Of a DNA stretch of 64,000 bases, positions 1 to 8,783 are shown piece after piece. Every line of letters begins with the position of its first letter. Position 1 is the stretch's first letter. The notes beneath the pieces were generated by a model. That model was not told the origin of the DNA. It did not search any database and was given only the letters and a program-made list of their open reading frames with translations. The stretch comes from Alicyclobacillus sendaiensis NBRC 100866 (GTDB taxonomy: Bacteria > Bacillota > Bacilli > Alicyclobacillales > Alicyclobacillaceae). The stretch spans positions 1-64,000 of the forward strand of contig NZ_BCRQ01000002.1 of the NCBI RefSeq assembly GCF_001552675.1. The letters run 5' to 3'. A program made the translations under genes and the position numbers.

Positions 1-2
1 GA

Positions 3-863
3 ACGGCGGGAGCCACAGCGGTTGAAGTCGTGCGCGTGTCGGCGAGCGCATGGCGGTCGGAGGCGGTGAAGGAGCTCGCAAGGGGCCGGTTGACCGGTGT
101 CATGCTCGTGTGCCAAGACGCGAGCGCCGTCGCGCCGGGCGTCGACGAATTGGCAGCTTCCCATCCTTCCGTGCGCTTTCTCGTGGTCAGCGATTGGCCA
201 GCTTCTCTTGCCTCATCGACCAATGTGGCGGAAATTGCGCAGGATCCCGTCGGCATCGCGTACAGCATCGGGGCGCTCTGCGGGAATTGGATGACGGCTA
301 TGGCGTCGGGATCGACGAGTGGCGCGGCCCTAGGCGGTGTGCCGAGTCTTGTGTATGTGCCGCAAGGCGCGAGCGTGGCTGAACAAAAGGCGTTCTTCGT
401 CGGTCTGTATCAGACGAACGCGAACGCCCGGGTGGTCGCGCTTCCCCAGCAATCCGCGCCGAGCTTGTCGATGTACGGATATGCCGTGGAGCTCGGCGTC
501 GTGGCGGGCGACGCGCCACCTGCCGAGATCCAGTCGCTGAGCGGCGTCACCCCGAATTGGGGGTACTTCGGAACCGCCGCCGGTTCAGGCTGCGCCATCG
601 CGCCTGGTCACCTTGCGGCTTCGGAGGTGCTTCGCGGGTTCCGGACCCTCGCATCGCCTGAGTCTTGGCAGCCTGGAGAGCATCTGGTACTCGACCTGAC
701 ATCGGTCGCGCTCGACGACAAGCGGTTGCCCGCTTCGGTACTCACCGCGTGGGCCGCGCTCCAGGTTCGGGCCGAAGCCCAAGCAGCCCGTGTGGACGCG
801 ACTTTTGCCTCGCTGCCGGCCAACGTGCGAACGAACCTCGCGAACTCGTTCCACCTGTCGTAG
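3..863 (+). CDS. BMP-family (Med-like) substrate-binding protein, 5' end cut by window edge
   Basis: The frame is open from the first bases of the window, so the true start lies upstream. The GTG at 30 is only the first possible start inside the window. The visible 287 residues resemble the basic membrane protein (BMP)/Med family of sugar- or nucleoside-binding lipoproteins: a Rossmann-like alternation with a VMLVCQDAS strand, then a GIAYSIGALCG segment in the place where BMP proteins have GYLAG, and a late GYFGTAAGSG stretch. The N-terminal signal peptide and lipobox would be upstream and cannot be checked. In Bacilli, BMP-type genes commonly lie just before the ymfK region, which supports the call. 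The ligand is unknown. In B. subtilis, Med affects competence, but nothing here shows that role. Confidence 0.5.
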   Translation, partial: TAGATAVEVVRVSASAWRSEAVKELARGRLTGVMLVCQDASAVAPGVDELAASHPSVRFLVVSDWPASLASSTNVAEIAQDPVGIAYSIGALCGNWMTAMASGSTSGAALGGVPSLVYVPQGASVAEQKAFFVGLYQTNANARVVALPQQSAPSLSMYGYAVELGVVAGDAPPAEIQSLSGVTPNWGYFGTAAGSGCAIAPGHLAASEVLRGFRTLASPESWQPGEHLVLDLTSVALDDKRLPASVLTAWAALQVRAEAQAARVDATFASLPANVRTNLANSFHLS

Positions 864-887
864 GACTTCGGGAAAGGTTGAGATGGC

Positions 888-1658
888 GTGGCCGAGTATT
901 ACTTTCAGTATCACATTCGCCGGGATCGCCCCGGGTTGTTGGGCGATATCGCCTCGTTGCTTGGCATGCTCGGTGTCAACATCGTACAATTATCGGGAGT
1001 CTCGGAGTATGGAAGAGGGTTCCTGATCGACGTCGACCGGCCGGACATTCTCGACGTGTTGAGGACGATGCTCGAGTCGATGGAAGACATCGAGGTGACG
1101 GCGCTCCGGGAGCCGACGCTGCGGGACAGGTTGGCGCTCCGCCATGGGCGGTTCATTGAGCGGAGCGACACGGAGAAGCGGACGTATCGGTTCGTCCGAG
1201 ACGAACTCGGGGTTCTCGTTGACTTTTTAGGGGAGATTTTGAAAAGGCCTGGTCGGCAGGTCATTGGCGTGCGCGGTCAGCCGCGCGTCGGCAAGACCGA
1301 GGCTGTGGTCGCGGCGAGCGTGTACGCGAATAAGCGTTGGCTCTTCGTGTCGTCCACGTTGCTGAAGCAGACCATCATGCGCGAACTTCCTTCCGCAACG
1401 TTTCGCGCTGAGCCATTCGTCTACATCATTGACGGCGCTGTGTCCGTGATGCGCGGCGGCGAGGACCACATGCGCTGCGTGGATGAAATTCTTCGGATGA
1501 AGGCGCCAGTCGTGATCGAGCATCCGGACATCTTCGTCCGGAGGACGCGCTACACGTGGGATTTGTTCGACATGTTGATCGAGTTGCGCCGAGATCCGCA
1601 GGAAGAAATTCGCTATGATATGTTCGAAGATGAAACGGCCACGTGGGCTCAGGAGTAG
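888..1658 (+). CDS. ymfK: YmfK-type DUF3388 protein: ACT-like domain plus P-loop domain
   Basis: The 256-residue product has two parts. Residues 1-75 look like an ACT regulatory domain (opening YYFQYHIRRDRPGLLGDIAS, then GVNIVQLSGVS). From about residue 125 there is a P-loop ATPase/kinase-like region with GQPRVGKTE near residues 129-137. This arrangement and length match the DUF3388/YmfK family found beside ymfM and pgsA in Bacilli. Its biochemical role is not established. The start is GTG 888; a nearer ATG at 883 is out of frame. Its stop lies 2 bases before an ATG and 29 bases before the better start of the downstream RodZ-like gene, so the two are probably co-transcribed. Confidence 0.8.
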   Translation: MAEYYFQYHIRRDRPGLLGDIASLLGMLGVNIVQLSGVSEYGRGFLIDVDRPDILDVLRTMLESMEDIEVTALREPTLRDRLALRHGRFIERSDTEKRTYRFVRDELGVLVDFLGEILKRPGRQVIGVRGQPRVGKTEAVVAASVYANKRWLFVSSTLLKQTIMRELPSATFRAEPFVYIIDGAVSVMRGGEDHMRCVDEILRMKAPVVIEHPDIFVRRTRYTWDLFDMLIELRRDPQEEIRYDMFEDETATWAQE

Positions 1659-1687
1659 AGATGCCACAGGACAAGGGAGGGCGACGC

Positions 1688-2626
1688 GTGCACGAGCAGT
1701 TGGGGCAAGTTCTGCGCGCCAGGCGCGAATCGCTCGGACTCACGGTCGAAGATATCGAGGAGCGGACAAAAATCCGGAAGCGCTATATTGAGGCACTGGA
1801 ATCGGGGCAATGGGATGTCCTTCCCGGCCCAGTGTATGCGCGCGGTTTTGTCCGGAGTTACGCGGAGGTACTCGGGCTGGACGGGACCGAGCTTTTGGAA
1901 AAGTACGTGGATCATGGTGAAAGGGTGAGCGCCGAGCCGGGGGCGAGAACGGACTCTCGCGCGCCGATCTCGGAACATCCCGCCGCGGAACGAAAGCCGG
2001 CGGCGCGGATGGTGGAGCCGAGATCGGTCCATGAGATGGAGCGGACGAGGTCGCGCTCGCACGAGCGACCTGAGCGATCTCGGCGCGAGATCTATGAGCG
2101 CCCCGTCCGGCCGGTCGGGTCCTGGGTCGGACAAGGATTGCTCATCGTCGGCGCGCTCGTGGTGGTGGGCGGGCTGTACGTTCTGCTGCATCACCACCAC
2201 GGCCAGGCGGCCCGCGGGGCGAATTCCACCACGTCAAGTCCGCAGAAGACGCAGGCCACGAAGCCCGTCACGCACAAGTCGGCGCCGCCGAAGCAGGCGA
2301 CGCAGCCGGAGAAGAAGGCTCAGCCTGTGGTGGTGGCGTTGCCCTATGCGAACGGGGCGTACACGTACAAGGTGCTCGACGCCGACAGCCTTCAGGTGGT
2401 GATCACCGTGAATTCGGGCGAGCTGTGGTTCAGCGCGACCGCGGACGGCCAGGCGGTGGCGCCGAACGTCATCCTGAACCAGGGGCAGTCGAAGTCGTTT
2501 TCGGCGCAGAACAACGTCACCTTCCATCTCGGTCACGTTCAGGGCGTGTCGATCACGGTGGATGGGCAGCCTGTCCAACTTCCCAACATCACGTGGGCGC
2601 CGGTGGTCGTGATCGAACGAGGGTGA
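1688..2626 (+). CDS. ymfM: RodZ-like/YmfM helix-turn-helix membrane protein
   Basis: This is a 312-residue bitopic membrane protein. Residues 2-65 form a Cro/RodZ-type helix-turn-helix (LGQVLRARRE, then IEERTKIRKRYIEALESG). A basic, Arg-rich linker follows, then one transmembrane helix at about residues 150-172, then an outside Lys/Pro/Thr-rich stalk and a C-terminal beta domain of DUF4115 type. RodZ proteins link MreB filaments to the membrane and help keep rod shape; that role here is inferred from architecture. GTG 1688 is preferred because AAGGGAGG sits 7 bases upstream. ATG 1661 is an alternative with a weaker site. Position between ymfK and pgsA (with yajQ inserted) fits the Bacillus order. 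Confidence 0.8.
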   Translation: MHEQLGQVLRARRESLGLTVEDIEERTKIRKRYIEALESGQWDVLPGPVYARGFVRSYAEVLGLDGTELLEKYVDHGERVSAEPGARTDSRAPISEHPAAERKPAARMVEPRSVHEMERTRSRSHERPERSRREIYERPVRPVGSWVGQGLLIVGALVVVGGLYVLLHHHHGQAARGANSTTSSPQKTQATKPVTHKSAPPKQATQPEKKAQPVVVALPYANGAYTYKVLDADSLQVVITVNSGELWFSATADGQAVAPNVILNQGQSKSFSAQNNVTFHLGHVQGVSITVDGQPVQLPNITWAPVVVIERG

Positions 2627-2671
2627 CGAGGAAGCATCGGAAGCGTACACTGGATGTAGAGGGGCGGGAAC

Positions 2672-3166
2672 ATGGCGAAAGAGGCTTCGTTCGACATCGT
2701 GTCCAAGGTGGATCTGCAGGAGGTGTCGAATGCCGTTCAGCAGGCTCGGCGGGAGATCGAAACGAGATTTGACTTCAAAGGCTCGAAGAGCGAGATCCGC
2801 TTGGAGGGCGACAAGCTCACGCTGATCTCGGACGACGAATACAAACTCGAGCAACTGATGGATGTGCTGAGGACCAAACTCGTCAAGCGAAACGTGTCGC
2901 TGAAGGCGCTGAGACCGGGCAAGGTGGAGCCGGCCGCGGGCGGCACGGTTCGCCAGGTGATCGAGCTCGTCAACGGCCTCGACGCGGACCACGCGAAGCA
3001 GATCACCAAGATGATCAAGGATTCGAAAATCAAGGTCCAGGCGCAGATTCAGGGAGACCAGATCCGCGTCTCCGGCAAGAGCCGCGACGACCTTCAGGCA
3101 GTCATTCAGATGCTCCGGAACGAGGATTTCGATGTTCCGCTGCAGTTCACGAATTATCGCTCGTAA
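2672..3166 (+). CDS. yajQ: YajQ family nucleotide-binding protein
   Basis: The 164-residue protein is a full-length YajQ. It opens with [20 protein letters not shown], continues with [13 protein letters not shown] and ends with [12 protein letters not shown], all hallmarks of the family. It folds as two ferredoxin-like domains. Family members bind nucleotides or tRNA, and some bind cyclic di-GMP and act as signalling effectors. Which ligand applies here is not visible. A GGGGCGGG Shine-Dalgarno site precedes the ATG. It sits between the RodZ-like gene and pgsA, where B. subtilis has no such gene, and probably shares their transcript. Confidence 0.9.
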   Translation: MAKEASFDIVSKVDLQEVSNAVQQARREIETRFDFKGSKSEIRLEGDKLTLISDDEYKLEQLMDVLRTKLVKRNVSLKALRPGKVEPAAGGTVRQVIELVNGLDADHAKQITKMIKDSKIKVQAQIQGDQIRVSGKSRDDLQAVIQMLRNEDFDVPLQFTNYRS

Positions 3167-3208
3167 TGGGGTGCCCGTGCGCAAATTGGACAAGAGGGGC
3201 GTGGGCCA

Positions 3209-3790
3209 TTGAATCTGGCGAATCGGATTACGCTGGCCAGGATTCTGCTGGTGCCTGTCGTCTGCGTGATTTTATTGGTACCCTTTCACATCGGTTCGGT
3301 AACGTTCCACGGTCAAACCACCACGGCGAACGAGGCGCTCGCTGCTCTGGTGTTCATCGCGGCGGCAGCCACCGACGCGCTGGACGGGCGGATCGCGCGG
3401 AAACGGAAGATGATCACGAACTTCGGCAAGTTTCTCGATCCGCTGGCGGATAAGCTGTTGGTGTCGGCGGTGCTCATCATTCTGGTCCAGATGCAGCGGA
3501 TGCCGGCTTGGGTTGCGATTGTCATCATCAGTCGCGAGTTCGCCGTCACCGGGCTCCGGCTGATTGCGGCGGGAGACGGCGTGGTCATGGCGGCGAGCCA
3601 GTGGGGGAAGTGGAAGACGACCGCGCAGATGGTGGGAATCGTGCTTTTGGTGTTGAATAATTTTCCTTTTTCTGTGATTGATGTTCCGATTGCCCAGGTA
3701 ATGATCTACGTGATGGTGATCATGACCGTGGTGTCGGCGATCGACTATTTCTTGAAGAATCGAGAGATGATCTTGTCACGCGCCTCTTGA
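3209..3790 (+). CDS. pgsA: CDP-diacylglycerol--glycerol-3-phosphate 3-phosphatidyltransferase
   Basis: PgsA makes phosphatidylglycerol phosphate, the committed step to phosphatidylglycerol and cardiolipin, in the cytoplasmic membrane. The 193-residue length is typical. The CDP-alcohol phosphotransferase signature D-x2-D-G-x2-A-R-x8-G-x3-D-x3-D is complete at about residues 54-82 (DALDGRIAR ... GKFLDPLADK). Hydrophobic helices flank it. The start is TTG 3209 (MNLANRITLARI), the classical PgsA opening, with AGAGGGG about 9 bases upstream. No nearby ATG gives this N-terminus. Confidence 0.95.
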   Translation: MNLANRITLARILLVPVVCVILLVPFHIGSVTFHGQTTTANEALAALVFIAAAATDALDGRIARKRKMITNFGKFLDPLADKLLVSAVLIILVQMQRMPAWVAIVIISREFAVTGLRLIAAGDGVVMAASQWGKWKTTAQMVGIVLLVLNNFPFSVIDVPIAQVMIYVMVIMTVVSAIDYFLKNREMILSRAS

Positions 3791-3817
3791 GGCGCCGTCA
3801 GGATGGAGAGGGTGGCT

Positions 3818-5116
3818 GTGGCCTTGGCAGAGCCTTGCCGCGCCGAGCTGATTGCGGTAGGTACGGAGATTGTCATCGGGCAGATCCATAACGGGCATGC
3901 TCGAGAGATTTCTCAGGAACTTGCGAAGCACGGAATGTACGTGTACTATCACAGTGCGGTAGGAGACAACGAGGCGCGGATCATCGAGACGTTCTCCATC
4001 GCGTCCCGGCGCTCGAACGCCGTGATTGCGACCGGGGGACTGGGGCCGACGCAGGACGACTTGACGAAGGAAGCGCTGGCGAAGTTTCTGGGGAGAAGGC
4101 TTGTGCTCTCCGAAGAAGCGCTCGCGGAGGTCGAGTCGTATTTCAAACGCAGAGGCCGGCCCATGCCGGACCAGAACCGGAAGCAGGCCCTCGTCATCGA
4201 GGGCGGAGAATGGATTCCGAACCCGAACGGGACCGCTCCCGGACAGTACGTGTTCGACAACGGCGTGCATTATTTTCTTCTCCCGGGTCCGCCCCTCGAA
4301 ATGCGTCCCATGCTGCAAAATTATGTGATTCCTCGCCTGGTTGACCACTTTGGCGGCACGCGCAAGTTGGTTTCCCGGATTCTCCATTTCTGCGGCATCG
4401 GCGAGTCAGATGTGGATGCGAGAATCGCCGATCTGACGTGCAAGGACAACCCGACCGTGGCTCCGTACGCCGGCGAGGGCGAGATGGTGCTCCGCATCAC
4501 CGCATCCGGCCCTTCGGAAGAGGCGTGCTGGGAACTCATTCGCCCGGTGGAAGACGAGTTGCGGAGGCGGTTTTCGCCCTTCATCTACGGGGTGGACGAC
4601 GACTCGCTGGCTTCCGTCGTCTTGCGGAAGCTTCAAGAGACCGGATCCACCCTGGCCGTGGCAGAAAGCTGCACTGGCGGCATGCTGGCGCAGATGATCA
4701 CGGAGATCCCGGGCAGCTCGGCGGCGTTCCTAGGCGGCGTGGTCGCGTATGACAATCGGGTGAAAACCTCGGTCGTTGGGGTGCGCGCGGAGACGCTCGC
4801 GGCGCACGGGGCCGTCTCGGAAGCGACGGCCCGCGAACTGGCGGAAGGCGTCCGCGCGAAGCTCGGCGCCACGTACGGCGTCGGCGTGACCGGCATCGCG
4901 GGGCCTGGAGGCGGCACGCCGGAGAAACCGGTGGGGCTCGTGTACGTGGGGCTCGCGAGTCCTCGCGGGTCGCAGGTGTTTGAGCTCAGGCTGCGCGGTT
5001 CCCGCGCTCAGATTCGAATCCGAAGCTGTAAACAAGCGCTCTGGAGACTATGGCAGGAGTTGAATGGAGATTCTGATGTGGGAAAAGACAAAGCAGGCAG
5101 AGGAGAGAAAGGTTGA
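3818..5116 (+). CDS. cinA: CinA: MoCF-like domain plus nicotinamide-nucleotide amidohydrolase
   Basis: This is a competence/damage-inducible protein with two domains. The N-terminal MoCF (molybdopterin-binding-like, ADP-ribose pyrophosphatase) domain covers about residues 5-175, with AELIAVGTEI, TGGLGPTQDD and FLLPGPP. The C-terminal PncC-type NMN deamidase domain starts near residue 260 and carries AESCTGGM and GIAGPGGG. The family recycles NMN in NAD salvage. GTG 3818 is chosen because GGAGAGGG ends 5 bases upstream; ATG 3803 and GTG 3812 are in-frame alternatives. The gene is normally followed directly by recA in Bacilli, but here a DEAD-box helicase intervenes. Confidence 0.92.
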   Translation: MALAEPCRAELIAVGTEIVIGQIHNGHAREISQELAKHGMYVYYHSAVGDNEARIIETFSIASRRSNAVIATGGLGPTQDDLTKEALAKFLGRRLVLSEEALAEVESYFKRRGRPMPDQNRKQALVIEGGEWIPNPNGTAPGQYVFDNGVHYFLLPGPPLEMRPMLQNYVIPRLVDHFGGTRKLVSRILHFCGIGESDVDARIADLTCKDNPTVAPYAGEGEMVLRITASGPSEEACWELIRPVEDELRRRFSPFIYGVDDDSLASVVLRKLQETGSTLAVAESCTGGMLAQMITEIPGSSAAFLGGVVAYDNRVKTSVVGVRAETLAAHGAVSEATARELAEGVRAKLGATYGVGVTGIAGPGGGTPEKPVGLVYVGLASPRGSQVFELRLRGSRAQIRIRSCKQALWRLWQELNGDSDVGKDKAGRGEKG

Positions 5117-5120
5117 GAGT

Positions 5121-6701
5121 ATGTCATCGTTTGAGTCTTTTGGGTTGAACCGCCGCGTACTGCAGGCGATTCACGATATGGGGTTTGAAGAGCCTTCGCC
5201 GATTCAGGCGGCTTGCATCCCGGTGGTGCTGGAGGGACGAGACGTCATCGGCCAGGCCCAGACAGGCACAGGGAAGACCGCGGCCTTCGGCATTCCGCTC
5301 GTGGAGCGAGTGTCGACGGAACCGCGCGTGCAGGCCATCGTGTTGACGCCGACGCGCGAACTGGCGATCCAGGTGGCGGGTGAGATCCGCAAGATTGCAA
5401 AATACAAGCGAGTTCGATCCGTCCCGATTTACGGCGGTCAATCCATCGTGCACCAAATCCGCGCGCTGAAGCAAGGCGTGCAAATCGTCATCGGCACGCC
5501 GGGCCGGGTGTTGGATCACATTCACCGCGGAACATTGTCGCTCAGCGATGTCCGGATGGTGGTGCTCGACGAAGCCGACGAAATGCTCGATATGGGCTTC
5601 ATCGACGACATCGAGGCCATTTTGCGCGAGACGCCGAGCGACAGGCAGACCATGCTGTTCTCGGCTACCTTCCCCAACGAGGTCAAGCGGCTGGCGCTGC
5701 GCTACATGCGGGATCCGCAGCACATCACGGTCAATCGCGGCGAGGTGACCGTGCCGCAGATCGACCAGGTGTGCTATAAGGTGCTCGAGCGCAACAAGCT
5801 CGACAGCCTGTGCCGGATCGTGGACAGCGAGGACATCCAGCTCGGAATTATCTTCTGTCGGACGAAGCGGGGCGTGGACGATCTCGTCGAAGCCTTGCTC
5901 GCGCGCGGCTACCTCGCCGATGGGCTTCACGGCGACCTGAGCCAGGCTCAGCGCGATCGCGTCATGCGGAAGTTCCGGAAAAACGAGATCGAGCTGTTGG
6001 TCGCGACGGACGTGGCGGCTCGCGGTCTCGACGTGGACGACGTAACGCACGTCATCAACTATGACGTGCCGCAGGATCCCGAGTCGTACGTGCACCGCAT
6101 CGGGCGGACGGGCCGCGCGGGCAAGCGAGGCTTGGCCATCACGCTCGTGACGCCGCGAGAGTACAAATTGCTGAAACAGATTGAGCGCGAGATCAAGCAA
6201 AAGATCACGGTCCGCGAGGTTCCGTCGCTGGAGGATGTGGCGGAGCGGCAGGCTGAGATGTGGAGGAGCAAGATCGTGGATGTCATCCGCGAGGGAGGAC
6301 TCGCGCCGTACCGCGCCATTTTGAGCGCTCTCGTGGACGAGCACGATCCCATCGACATCGCTTCGGCCCTGTTGAAGTTGGCGTCGTCCGGGGATGGAAA
6401 TCGGACGGAATCGGACGAATACGACTTCGGAGACACCGGAGCCCGGCCCGGCATGGTGCGGTTTTTCGTCAATGTGGGCCGCACGTCCCGGATGAGCCCG
6501 CAGGACTTTGTCCGCGCTATTTCCGAAGAGGCCGGGGTGCCCGGCGACGCGGTCGGCCGGATCGATATGTTCGAGAAGTTCACGTTCATCGAGGTGGAGG
6601 AAGAGAGCGCGCCGTTTGTCTACGAGGCGTTGCGCCAAAGCCGAATCAATGGCACGCGGGTGAATTTGGAGCCCGCGAAGCCGCGCTCGTCGCGCCGCTG
6701 A
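5121..6701 (+). CDS. DEAD-box ATP-dependent RNA helicase with DbpA-type C-terminal RNA-binding domain
   Basis: The 526-residue helicase has every core motif in order: Q motif (FESFG ... PSPIQ), AQTGTGKT near residue 47, PTRELA, TPGR, DEAD near 150, SAT, and HRIGRTGRAG near 325. The C-terminal segment from about residue 443 (GMVRFFVNVGR ... VNLEPAK) matches the DbpA/CsdA RNA-binding domain, so the protein likely works in ribosome assembly or cold-stress RNA remodelling. ATG 5121, 4 bases after the cinA stop, gives the standard N-terminus and has AAAGG 8 bases upstream; an upstream ATG at 5064 inside cinA is unlikely. A strong hairpin follows the gene, separating it from recA. Confidence 0.93.
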   Translation: MSSFESFGLNRRVLQAIHDMGFEEPSPIQAACIPVVLEGRDVIGQAQTGTGKTAAFGIPLVERVSTEPRVQAIVLTPTRELAIQVAGEIRKIAKYKRVRSVPIYGGQSIVHQIRALKQGVQIVIGTPGRVLDHIHRGTLSLSDVRMVVLDEADEMLDMGFIDDIEAILRETPSDRQTMLFSATFPNEVKRLALRYMRDPQHITVNRGEVTVPQIDQVCYKVLERNKLDSLCRIVDSEDIQLGIIFCRTKRGVDDLVEALLARGYLADGLHGDLSQAQRDRVMRKFRKNEIELLVATDVAARGLDVDDVTHVINYDVPQDPESYVHRIGRTGRAGKRGLAITLVTPREYKLLKQIEREIKQKITVREVPSLEDVAERQAEMWRSKIVDVIREGGLAPYRAILSALVDEHDPIDIASALLKLASSGDGNRTESDEYDFGDTGARPGMVRFFVNVGRTSRMSPQDFVRAISEEAGVPGDAVGRIDMFEKFTFIEVEEESAPFVYEALRQSRINGTRVNLEPAKPRSSRR

Positions 6702-6723
6702 GCGGCACGGCGCAGGGGACGGG

Positions 6724-6756
6724 GAGCCGGACATGGGAGATGTCCGGCTCTTCCTG
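6724..6756 (+). terminator. Rho-independent-type terminator after the helicase gene
   Basis: An 11-base perfect inverted repeat (GAGCCGGACAT ... ATGTCCGGCTC) with a 5-base GGGAG loop is followed by TTCCTGTGTTT. It begins 23 bases after the helicase stop and lies just upstream of the recA promoter. The T-rich tail is interrupted, so termination strength is uncertain. Confidence 0.75.
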
Positions 6757-6781
6757 TGTTTCGAGCCCTCGGGACGAGATA

Positions 6782-6820
6782 CGAACGTTTGTTTGCGTTT
6801 TTCGCAGGAACGTGTACAAT
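6782..6820 (+). promoter_or_regulatory. recA promoter overlapped by a LexA (SOS) box
   Basis: CGAACGTTTGTTTG at 6782-6795 fits the Bacillus LexA (DinR) box CGAAC-N4-GTTYG. A sigma-A promoter is visible as TTGCGT (6793-6798), a 16-base spacer and TACAAT (6815-6820). The box overlaps the -35 element, so bound LexA should block polymerase. Recognition of the box by the lexA product in this same window is inferred. Confidence 0.85.
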
Positions 6821-6929
6821 CGGATCGAAGGATTCCTGCGAGCGTTCGCGAATAGGTTCCCGTGTTCGGGGCAAGCGGAGACGTGGCTCACGGGCATATG
6901 CGCTCGAAGAAGTTGAGGGATGGTGTGTC

Positions 6930-7988
6930 ATGGGAGACAAAAAGGCGGCTTTGGAACAAGCCCTGCGAAAAATCGAGAAGGAATTCGGCAAGGGCTCCAT
7001 CATGAGACTCGGCGAAGCGGCCGCGATGACGGTGGAGACCGTGCCGACAGGATCCATCGCGCTCGACATTGCGCTCGGTGTCGGAGGACTGCCTCGGGGG
7101 AGAATTGTGGAGATCTACGGGCCGGAGTCGTCGGGCAAGACGACCGTGGCGCTGCACGTCGTCGCGGAGGTGCAGAAGCTCGGCGGACAGGCGGCGTTCA
7201 TCGACGCGGAGCACGCGCTGGATCCGGTCTACGCCCAAAAGCTCGGCGTCAACATCGACGAGCTCCTCATTTCCCAGCCGGATACGGGAGAACAGGCGCT
7301 TGAAATCGCCGAGGCGCTGGTACGAAGCGGCGCGGTGGACGTCATTGTCGTGGACTCCGTGGCAGCGTTGGTTCCGAAGAACGAGCTCGAGGGCGACATG
7401 GGCGATTCGCACGTCGGATTGCAGGCGCGCCTGATGTCCCAGGCGCTGCGCAAGTTGGCGGGCGCCATCAGCAAATCGAAGACCATCGCCATTTTCATCA
7501 ACCAAATCCGCGAAAAGGTCGGCGTCATGTTCGGAAATCCCGAGACCACGACCGGCGGGCGCGCGCTGAAATTCTACGCCTCTGTGCGCCTGGAGGTTCG
7601 GCGCGTCGAGGCCATCAAGCAGGGAAATGACGTCGTGGGATCGCGGACGCGGATCAAAGTGGTGAAGAACAAGGTGGCGCCGCCGTTCCGCCAGTGCGAC
7701 GTGGATATCATGTTTGGGGAAGGGATTTCGCGCGAAGGCAGCCTGATCGACATCGCCACCGAGATCGACGTCGTTCAGAAAAGCGGGGCCTGGTACTCGT
7801 TTGGCGAGGAGCGGCTCGGACAGGGGCGCGAAAATGCAAAACAGTACCTGAAGGAGCATCCGGAGATTGCGGAGCAAATCGAGGCGGCGGTTCGCGAGTA
7901 CTTCCACGTGAACCCGGCGAAGCCGTTGGTCGCGGCTGCTGCGGAGGATGCGGAAGATGACGCATTCGACGAATTCGACGCCTTCTGA
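6930..7988 (+). CDS. recA: RecA recombinase
   Basis: RecA polymerises on single-stranded DNA, drives strand exchange and triggers LexA self-cleavage. The 352-residue product is full length. It shows the Walker A motif GPESSGKTT at about residues 65-73, the Walker B strand [12 protein letters not shown], and the L2-region stretch [22 protein letters not shown]. The C-terminus is acidic ([14 protein letters not shown]), as usual. ATG 6930 follows a GAGGGATGG Shine-Dalgarno-like site; the longer open frame upstream covers the promoter and SOS box and is not coding. The recX gene overlaps its 3' end. Confidence 0.98.
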   Translation: MGDKKAALEQALRKIEKEFGKGSIMRLGEAAAMTVETVPTGSIALDIALGVGGLPRGRIVEIYGPESSGKTTVALHVVAEVQKLGGQAAFIDAEHALDPVYAQKLGVNIDELLISQPDTGEQALEIAEALVRSGAVDVIVVDSVAALVPKNELEGDMGDSHVGLQARLMSQALRKLAGAISKSKTIAIFINQIREKVGVMFGNPETTTGGRALKFYASVRLEVRRVEAIKQGNDVVGSRTRIKVVKNKVAPPFRQCDVDIMFGEGISREGSLIDIATEIDVVQKSGAWYSFGEERLGQGRENAKQYLKEHPEIAEQIEAAVREYFHVNPAKPLVAAAAEDAEDDAFDEFDAF

Positions 7989-8652
7989 TGGGGAAGCCGT
8001 GGTCTTGGTGGGGCGCACTGAGGCGACGGGCAGATGGCGCCCCTTGATTTGCGCGGATTTCGAGGACGCGCCTTCTCTGTACCTGACCGCCGAAGACTGG
8101 GTGGATTGCGGGCTCAAAGTGGGGATGCGGCTGTCTGCGGAGCAGTACGAGGCGCTCGCGAGGCGCGCGAAGGTTGCGCAGGCGTGGCACCAGGCGCTGA
8201 AGCTGCTCGAGGTGCGTCCGCGGTTTGAAGCAGAATTGAGCCGGGCGCTGCAGCGAAAGGGACTGCCGCGCGACGTGATCGACGCGGCGCTCGCCCGCCT
8301 GCGCGAGAAGGGGATTCTGAACGACGAGGAGCTCGTGCGAGACCGCGTGGAAGCTTGGGCAGGCACGAGAAGTCGCCGGGAAATCCGGGCGAAGTTGAGA
8401 GCTCGGGGAGCGCCGGCAGCACTGGTGACCGAATCCGTACAGGCGCGTGTGGACGACGAGGCGGAGCGAGAGGCTGCCGTCCGACATGCGGAGAAGTACG
8501 TTCGGCGCGCGGCGGGTCGCCCTGCGGACGTGGATGAGCGCCGGGCCCTGATGCACCTGGTTCGAAAGGGATTTTCGCCTTCCATCGCGCGCCAGGCTGT
8601 CCGAGAAGCCGTCAAGCGCCTGGCGGCGCAGGACGACAATCCGCCGGCGTAA
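7957..8652 (+). CDS. recX: RecX regulatory protein
   Basis: RecX binds RecA filaments and limits or remodels their activity. The product of about 231 residues has the family's repeated three-helix modules, for example [23 protein letters not shown] and [14 protein letters not shown], and ends with a third module around [15 protein letters not shown]. The start is placed at ATG 7957, with GCGGAGG 9 bases upstream; ATG 7948 is an in-frame alternative. Either start lies inside the end of recA, giving a roughly 32-41-base overlap that suggests translational coupling and keeps RecX made with RecA under SOS control. Confidence 0.88.
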   Translation: MTHSTNSTPSDGEAVVLVGRTEATGRWRPLICADFEDAPSLYLTAEDWVDCGLKVGMRLSAEQYEALARRAKVAQAWHQALKLLEVRPRFEAELSRALQRKGLPRDVIDAALARLREKGILNDEELVRDRVEAWAGTRSRREIRAKLRARGAPAALVTESVQARVDDEAEREAAVRHAEKYVRRAAGRPADVDERRALMHLVRKGFSPSIARQAVREAVKRLAAQDDNPPA

Positions 8653-8783
8653 TCGCCTTTTCTTGACACCGTTTTGAAACAACACGTAGAATAAAAGTGC
8701 GTATCACCTACGGCCTCTAGCTCGAAGACGTCATGGTTCCGATGCGAACAGGTGATCGTCGACCGGAGCAAGGAGGCGCCTCA

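Noticed and set aside
5064-5120. 19-codon N-terminal extension of the DEAD-box helicase
   Set aside because: It lies inside cinA and adds residues absent from the family; ATG 5121 has a better site.
6756-6929. 58-codon N-terminal extension of recA
   Set aside because: It spans the SOS box and promoter; RecA begins at ATG 6930.
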